In this document: piece by piece, positions 61,707 through 64,000 of the stretch
How the letters are laid out: every line of letters begins with the position of its first letter
Position numbering within the stretch: the first letter of the stretch is position 1
From: Phycisphaerales bacterium
GTDB taxonomy: Bacteria > Planctomycetota > Phycisphaerae > Phycisphaerales > UBA1924
Direction: 5' to 3'
NCBI GenBank assembly: GCA_028289195.1
Contig: JANQQR010000007.1
Coordinates: 62,001-126,000, forward strand
Length of the DNA: 64,000 bases
Translations under genes and position numbers: made by a program
Notes under the pieces: generated by a model
Databases searched by the model: none
What the model was told of the DNA's origin: nothing
What the model saw: the letters and a program-made list of their open reading frames with translations, nothing else

Positions 61707-62330
61707 TCAGTCGTTGTCCTCGATCGCGGAGTCGAACTTCGTCCGGAGGGCGGCGGAGCCGTCCTCCATCAGACGCTTGCGCATCTTGCGGAGCTGGGTG
61801 TGCACGCTGGCATCGATCAGCTGGTCGCCGACCTGCATGCGGACGCCCCCGACCATGGACTCATCGGTGTAGGCGTGCATGATGGGCTCGCGACCGAGCG
61901 TCTCCTGCAGGCGCCCGCGGATCGCCTCGAGCTGGTCGGCGGGGAGCTGGTGACGTGTGTAGACGTCGACCTCGACGCGCCCGAACTGGTCCTGCACCAT
62001 CTCCTCGAACGCCGTCGCGATCTGGTCGAATCGGTTGAGCCGGTCCTTGCGGTTCAGCACCAGGAGGAACCGCTGGAGGCTCTCGCTGATGCGGGCGCCG
62101 CCGAAGATCGACTTGATCGCCGCTTCCTTCTTCTCCATCGCGATGATCTGCGAGTCGAAGAGGCCGCCCAGCTCGGGGAACTGGCGTGTGAGCTCGACGA
62201 GCTCGTCGAGTTCCCCGCTCATCGCCTCGAGCGAGTCGCGCCCGCCGTCGGCCTCGATCAGCTCGAAGAGGCTCTGGGCGTAGACGCGATCGACGGCGTC
62301 CGGGGGGGATTTGATCTGACCGACTGCCAT
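61707..62330 (-). CDS. atpH: ATP synthase F1 subunit delta
   Basis: 207-residue delta subunit linking the stator stalk to F1. Features include DRVYAQSLFELIEADG at the N-terminus and the conserved LVLNRKDRLNRF segment. The C-terminal region is VGGVRMQVGDQLIDASVHTQLRKMRKRL, the family signature 'GG..I..GD..iD.Sv...L..l...l'. AAGGAG precedes the ATG at 62330. It lies 34 bases after atpF and three before the SIMPL gene. Length is slightly above the usual 180, mainly at the C-terminus. Confidence 0.93.
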   Translation of the reverse strand: MAVGQIKSPPDAVDRVYAQSLFELIEADGGRDSLEAMSGELDELVELTRQFPELGGLFDSQIIAMEKKEAAIKSIFGGARISESLQRFLLVLNRKDRLNRFDQIATAFEEMVQDQFGRVEVDVYTRHQLPADQLEAIRGRLQETLGREPIMHAYTDESMVGGVRMQVGDQLIDASVHTQLRKMRKRLMEDGSAALRTKFDSAIEDND

Positions 62331-62364
62331 CGGAGTGGGCTCCTTGCAGGGGCGCGGGCTGGGG

Positions 62365-62982
62365 TCAGCCGGCGTACTCCTTGCTGAACTGCTGCACCGA
62401 CTCGTCGACCAGGCGGCGCTGGTCGTCGGCGTTCACCTCGCGCTGGAGGATCTTCTCGGCGACGCTCGTGGCGAGCGTGGCGGCCTCGTTGTAGATCTCG
62501 CTGAGCGCGGCCCGCTTGGCGGCCTCGATGTTCCGACGCGCCGACTCGCGCATCTGGTTGAGCTCGACCTCGGCCTGCGTGCGCAGCTCCGCCGCGAGGC
62601 GGGTCTGCTCGGCCTTGGTCTTCTCGATCATCTCGTTGGCCTCGGCCTTGGCGGCCGCGAGCGACTTCTCGTACTCGGCGAGCGCCTCATCGGCCTTCTT
62701 CCGGGCGTCTTCGGCCTGGAAGACCTCGCTGCGGATGTGCCCCTCGCGGGCCTCGAGGCCCCCGAGGATCTTGGGCCACACCACCTTGGCGAGGATGAAG
62801 AAGGCGGCGCCGAAAATGACCAGCGCCGAGATGAACGGCACGAGCTGGAACGCCACCGGGTTGGCTGCGCCGCCGTCGCCACCGGCTGCGCCGGCGGCGT
62901 CATCGGCGGCGAGCGCGATCGCCGGGAGCGAGAGCACCGCCAGCGTCGCTGCGCTGCCGGCGAATCGGGAGATGCGTGACAT
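62365..62982 (-). CDS. atpF: ATP synthase F0 subunit b, with export-signal-like N-terminus
   Basis: 205-residue b subunit. After an N-terminal signal-like stretch (SRISRFAGSAATLAVLSLPAIALAA) and a Gly/Ala-rich linker comes the membrane helix (LVPFISALVIFGAAFFILAKVVWP). A long Ala/Glu/Lys coiled coil then forms the stator (about residues 75-195). Typical b subunits start directly with the helix and have about 160-175 residues. The N-terminal addition is like that seen in some planctomycete F0 proteins (from memory). GAGGTGACCG lies before the ATG. Confidence 0.92.
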   Translation of the reverse strand: MSRISRFAGSAATLAVLSLPAIALAADDAAGAAGGDGGAANPVAFQLVPFISALVIFGAAFFILAKVVWPKILGGLEAREGHIRSEVFQAEDARKKADEALAEYEKSLAAAKAEANEMIEKTKAEQTRLAAELRTQAEVELNQMRESARRNIEAAKRAALSEIYNEAATLATSVAEKILQREVNADDQRRLVDESVQQFSKEYAG

Positions 62983-63075
62983 CGGTCACCTCGTTCTCGA
63001 ACGGAACAGTTCAGCGCCGGCGCGCGACAACGGATGCCGCGCGCCAGCGCCCGATCTCTCGGGGCGAGCCCGGAC

Positions 63076-63423
63076 TCAGATGAGGAAGATCGACAGCAGG
63101 CCGACGACGACGGCGAAGAGCGTCGCACCCTCGACGAGGGCGGCCGTGATGATCATGTTGGTGCCGATGGTGCCGGCGGCCTCGGGCTGGCGGGCGATGG
63201 CCTCGACAGCGCTGCCACCGATGCGGCCGATGCCAGGGCCGCCACCCATGATGGCCAGGCCGGCGGCCAGGCCGGCGCCCAGACCCTTGCCGATCGCGGC
63301 CAGGCCTTCGCCGGTGGAGGTCGCGGCGGTCGCGGCGTCCTGGGCCAGCGCCGGGTCGGCGGCCACGAGTCCAAAGGTAGTCGCAGCGGCGGCGCCGCCA
63401 ATCATCTTCCGGGTCTTCGACAT
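63076..63423 (-). CDS. atpE: ATP synthase F0 subunit c, with cleavable-looking signal peptide
   Basis: 115-residue proteolipid. The mature-like part has two helices: LAAIGKGLGAGLAAGLAIMGGGPGIG, the polar loop RQPE, then TNMIITAALVEGATLFAVVVGLLSIF. The ion-binding carboxylate is Glu at residue 98, in 'ALVEGAT'. The residues after it are not the Ser/Thr pair of sodium-coupled rings, so proton coupling is likely. A signal-like N-terminus of about 27 residues ends ALA-Q. Ordinary c subunits are 70-90 residues with no signal. It lies 93 bases before atpF and 139 after atpB. Confidence 0.94.
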   Translation of the reverse strand: MSKTRKMIGGAAAATTFGLVAADPALAQDAATAATSTGEGLAAIGKGLGAGLAAGLAIMGGGPGIGRIGGSAVEAIARQPEAAGTIGTNMIITAALVEGATLFAVVVGLLSIFLI

Positions 63424-63562
63424 CGTTCTCGTCCTTCCTCTTCGTTCAGAGGTTCGTGGGGTGAATCGTCGGCGGCGCGAGTGAGCGGCGCCGTCTGGGG
63501 TGTCAGTCTCGTTCTGTCTGGTCGCGGGGCCGACACGGCGCCCGCGATTCGGTCGGTGGTGG

Positions 63563-64000
63563 TTACTGCGTGACCGGCACGGCGGGATCGGTCTCGGCCG
63601 AGTGCCCCTCGTCGTAGTGCTCGGCGTGGGCGTGATCGTCGTGGTGGTGGTGCATCAACTGGGCGATGAACACCGTGGTGAGGAACATGAAGATGAACGC
63701 CTGGAGGAACGCCACGAACAGCTCGAGGAACATGAGCGGGACCGCGGCGAGGATCGACACCAGGGTGATGGGCGAGCCGAGAGGGAAGCCCAGCGCGTTG
63801 ATCCCCATGCCGGTGAACATGAGCAGCGTGGCCAGCAGCGTGTGGCCGGCGGTCATGTTGGCGAACAGACGCACGGCAAGGGCGAAGGGCTTGATGAACG
63901 TGCCCATGATCTCGACGGGGATCATGATGGGCGCCAGGTAGAGCGGCGCGCCACCCAGGAAGTGGGCGGCCCAGCCCTTGAGCCCGCTGGAGCGGAGCCC
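63563..64000 (-). CDS. atpB: ATP synthase F0 subunit a (5' part missing)
   Basis: The C-terminal 145 residues of the a subunit, whose start is beyond the right edge. The conserved stator Arg is present in LAVRLFANMTAGHTLL, and the last two helices follow (NALGFPLGSPITLVSILAAVPLMFLELFVAFLQAFIFMFLTTVFIAQL as one continuous membrane region). Reading continues in frame to base 64000. The C-terminus ends with a His/Asp-rich tail (HHHHDDHAHAEHYDEGH) of about 30 residues. It is the first ATP synthase gene seen, and atpE follows. Whether atpI precedes it lies outside the window. Confidence 0.95.
   Translation of the reverse strand, partial: GLRSSGLKGWAAHFLGGAPLYLAPIMIPVEIMGTFIKPFALAVRLFANMTAGHTLLATLLMFTGMGINALGFPLGSPITLVSILAAVPLMFLELFVAFLQAFIFMFLTTVFIAQLMHHHHDDHAHAEHYDEGHSAETDPAVPVTQ

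Overview
The window reads as one continuous stretch of a high-GC planctomycete chromosome, most likely class Phycisphaerae. Five secreted proteins end in a C-terminal double F-hand module of the GC-type dockerin kind typical of that group. The dense pseudopilin clusters and the ATP synthase c and b subunits with export-signal-like N-termini also fit. This placement is an inference from protein character, not from a marker gene. No insertion sequence, phage, CRISPR array or rRNA is visible.

Region 1 (1-7.9 kb, minus strand) is a compact type II secretion operon in the order gspH-G-E-F-D-I-J-K, with ATGA-type overlaps at many junctions. GspK is cut by the left edge. No gspC, gspL or gspM is present. 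A strong intrinsic terminator (7910-7948) separates it from region 2 (8.0-12.0 kb), a 1338-residue exported repeat protein without a dockerin. A long leader and a LuxR-type regulator follow.

Region 3 (13.4-28.9 kb, plus strand) is a type IV pilus locus: pilT, pilC, three minor-pilin-like genes including a 931-residue pilin-like protein with calcium-binding-type loops, a PilZ gene, pilB, a second pilC, a pilin, a second set of four pseudopilins, a fused pilM-pilN, pilO and pilP. No pilQ secretin is present, while region 1 has the only secretin in the window. The two clusters therefore look complementary.

Region 4 (28.9-43.9 kb) is mixed. It holds tRNA-Ala(TGC), an MFS transporter, a DCC-family thiol oxidoreductase, a MacB-like efflux operon bracketed by two Cys-rich exported proteins, a secreted basic protein, an unrecognised gene, an FtsK translocase with an unusual acidic C-terminal tail, a UbiA-like membrane protein and an NAD-dependent sugar epimerase.

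Region 5 (43.9-59.2 kb) carries five minus-strand dockerin proteins, plus a vanadium-haloperoxidase-like protein with a divergent, cysteine-free dockerin-like tail. Interspersed are a TIGR03032-like protein and a partner-switching pair (STAS protein plus an RsbT-like/PP2C fusion).

Region 6 (59.3-64 kb, minus strand) is the ATP synthase operon atpB-E-F-H, a SIMPL-domain gene, then atpA and an intrinsic terminator. The gamma, beta and epsilon genes do not follow, so the operon is split.

The most interesting material is the cysteine-bracketed dockerin family, a possible surface-anchoring system with no visible receptor. The degenerate-kinase/phosphatase fusion, the hybrid T2SS/T4P arrangement and the split ATP synthase operon come next.
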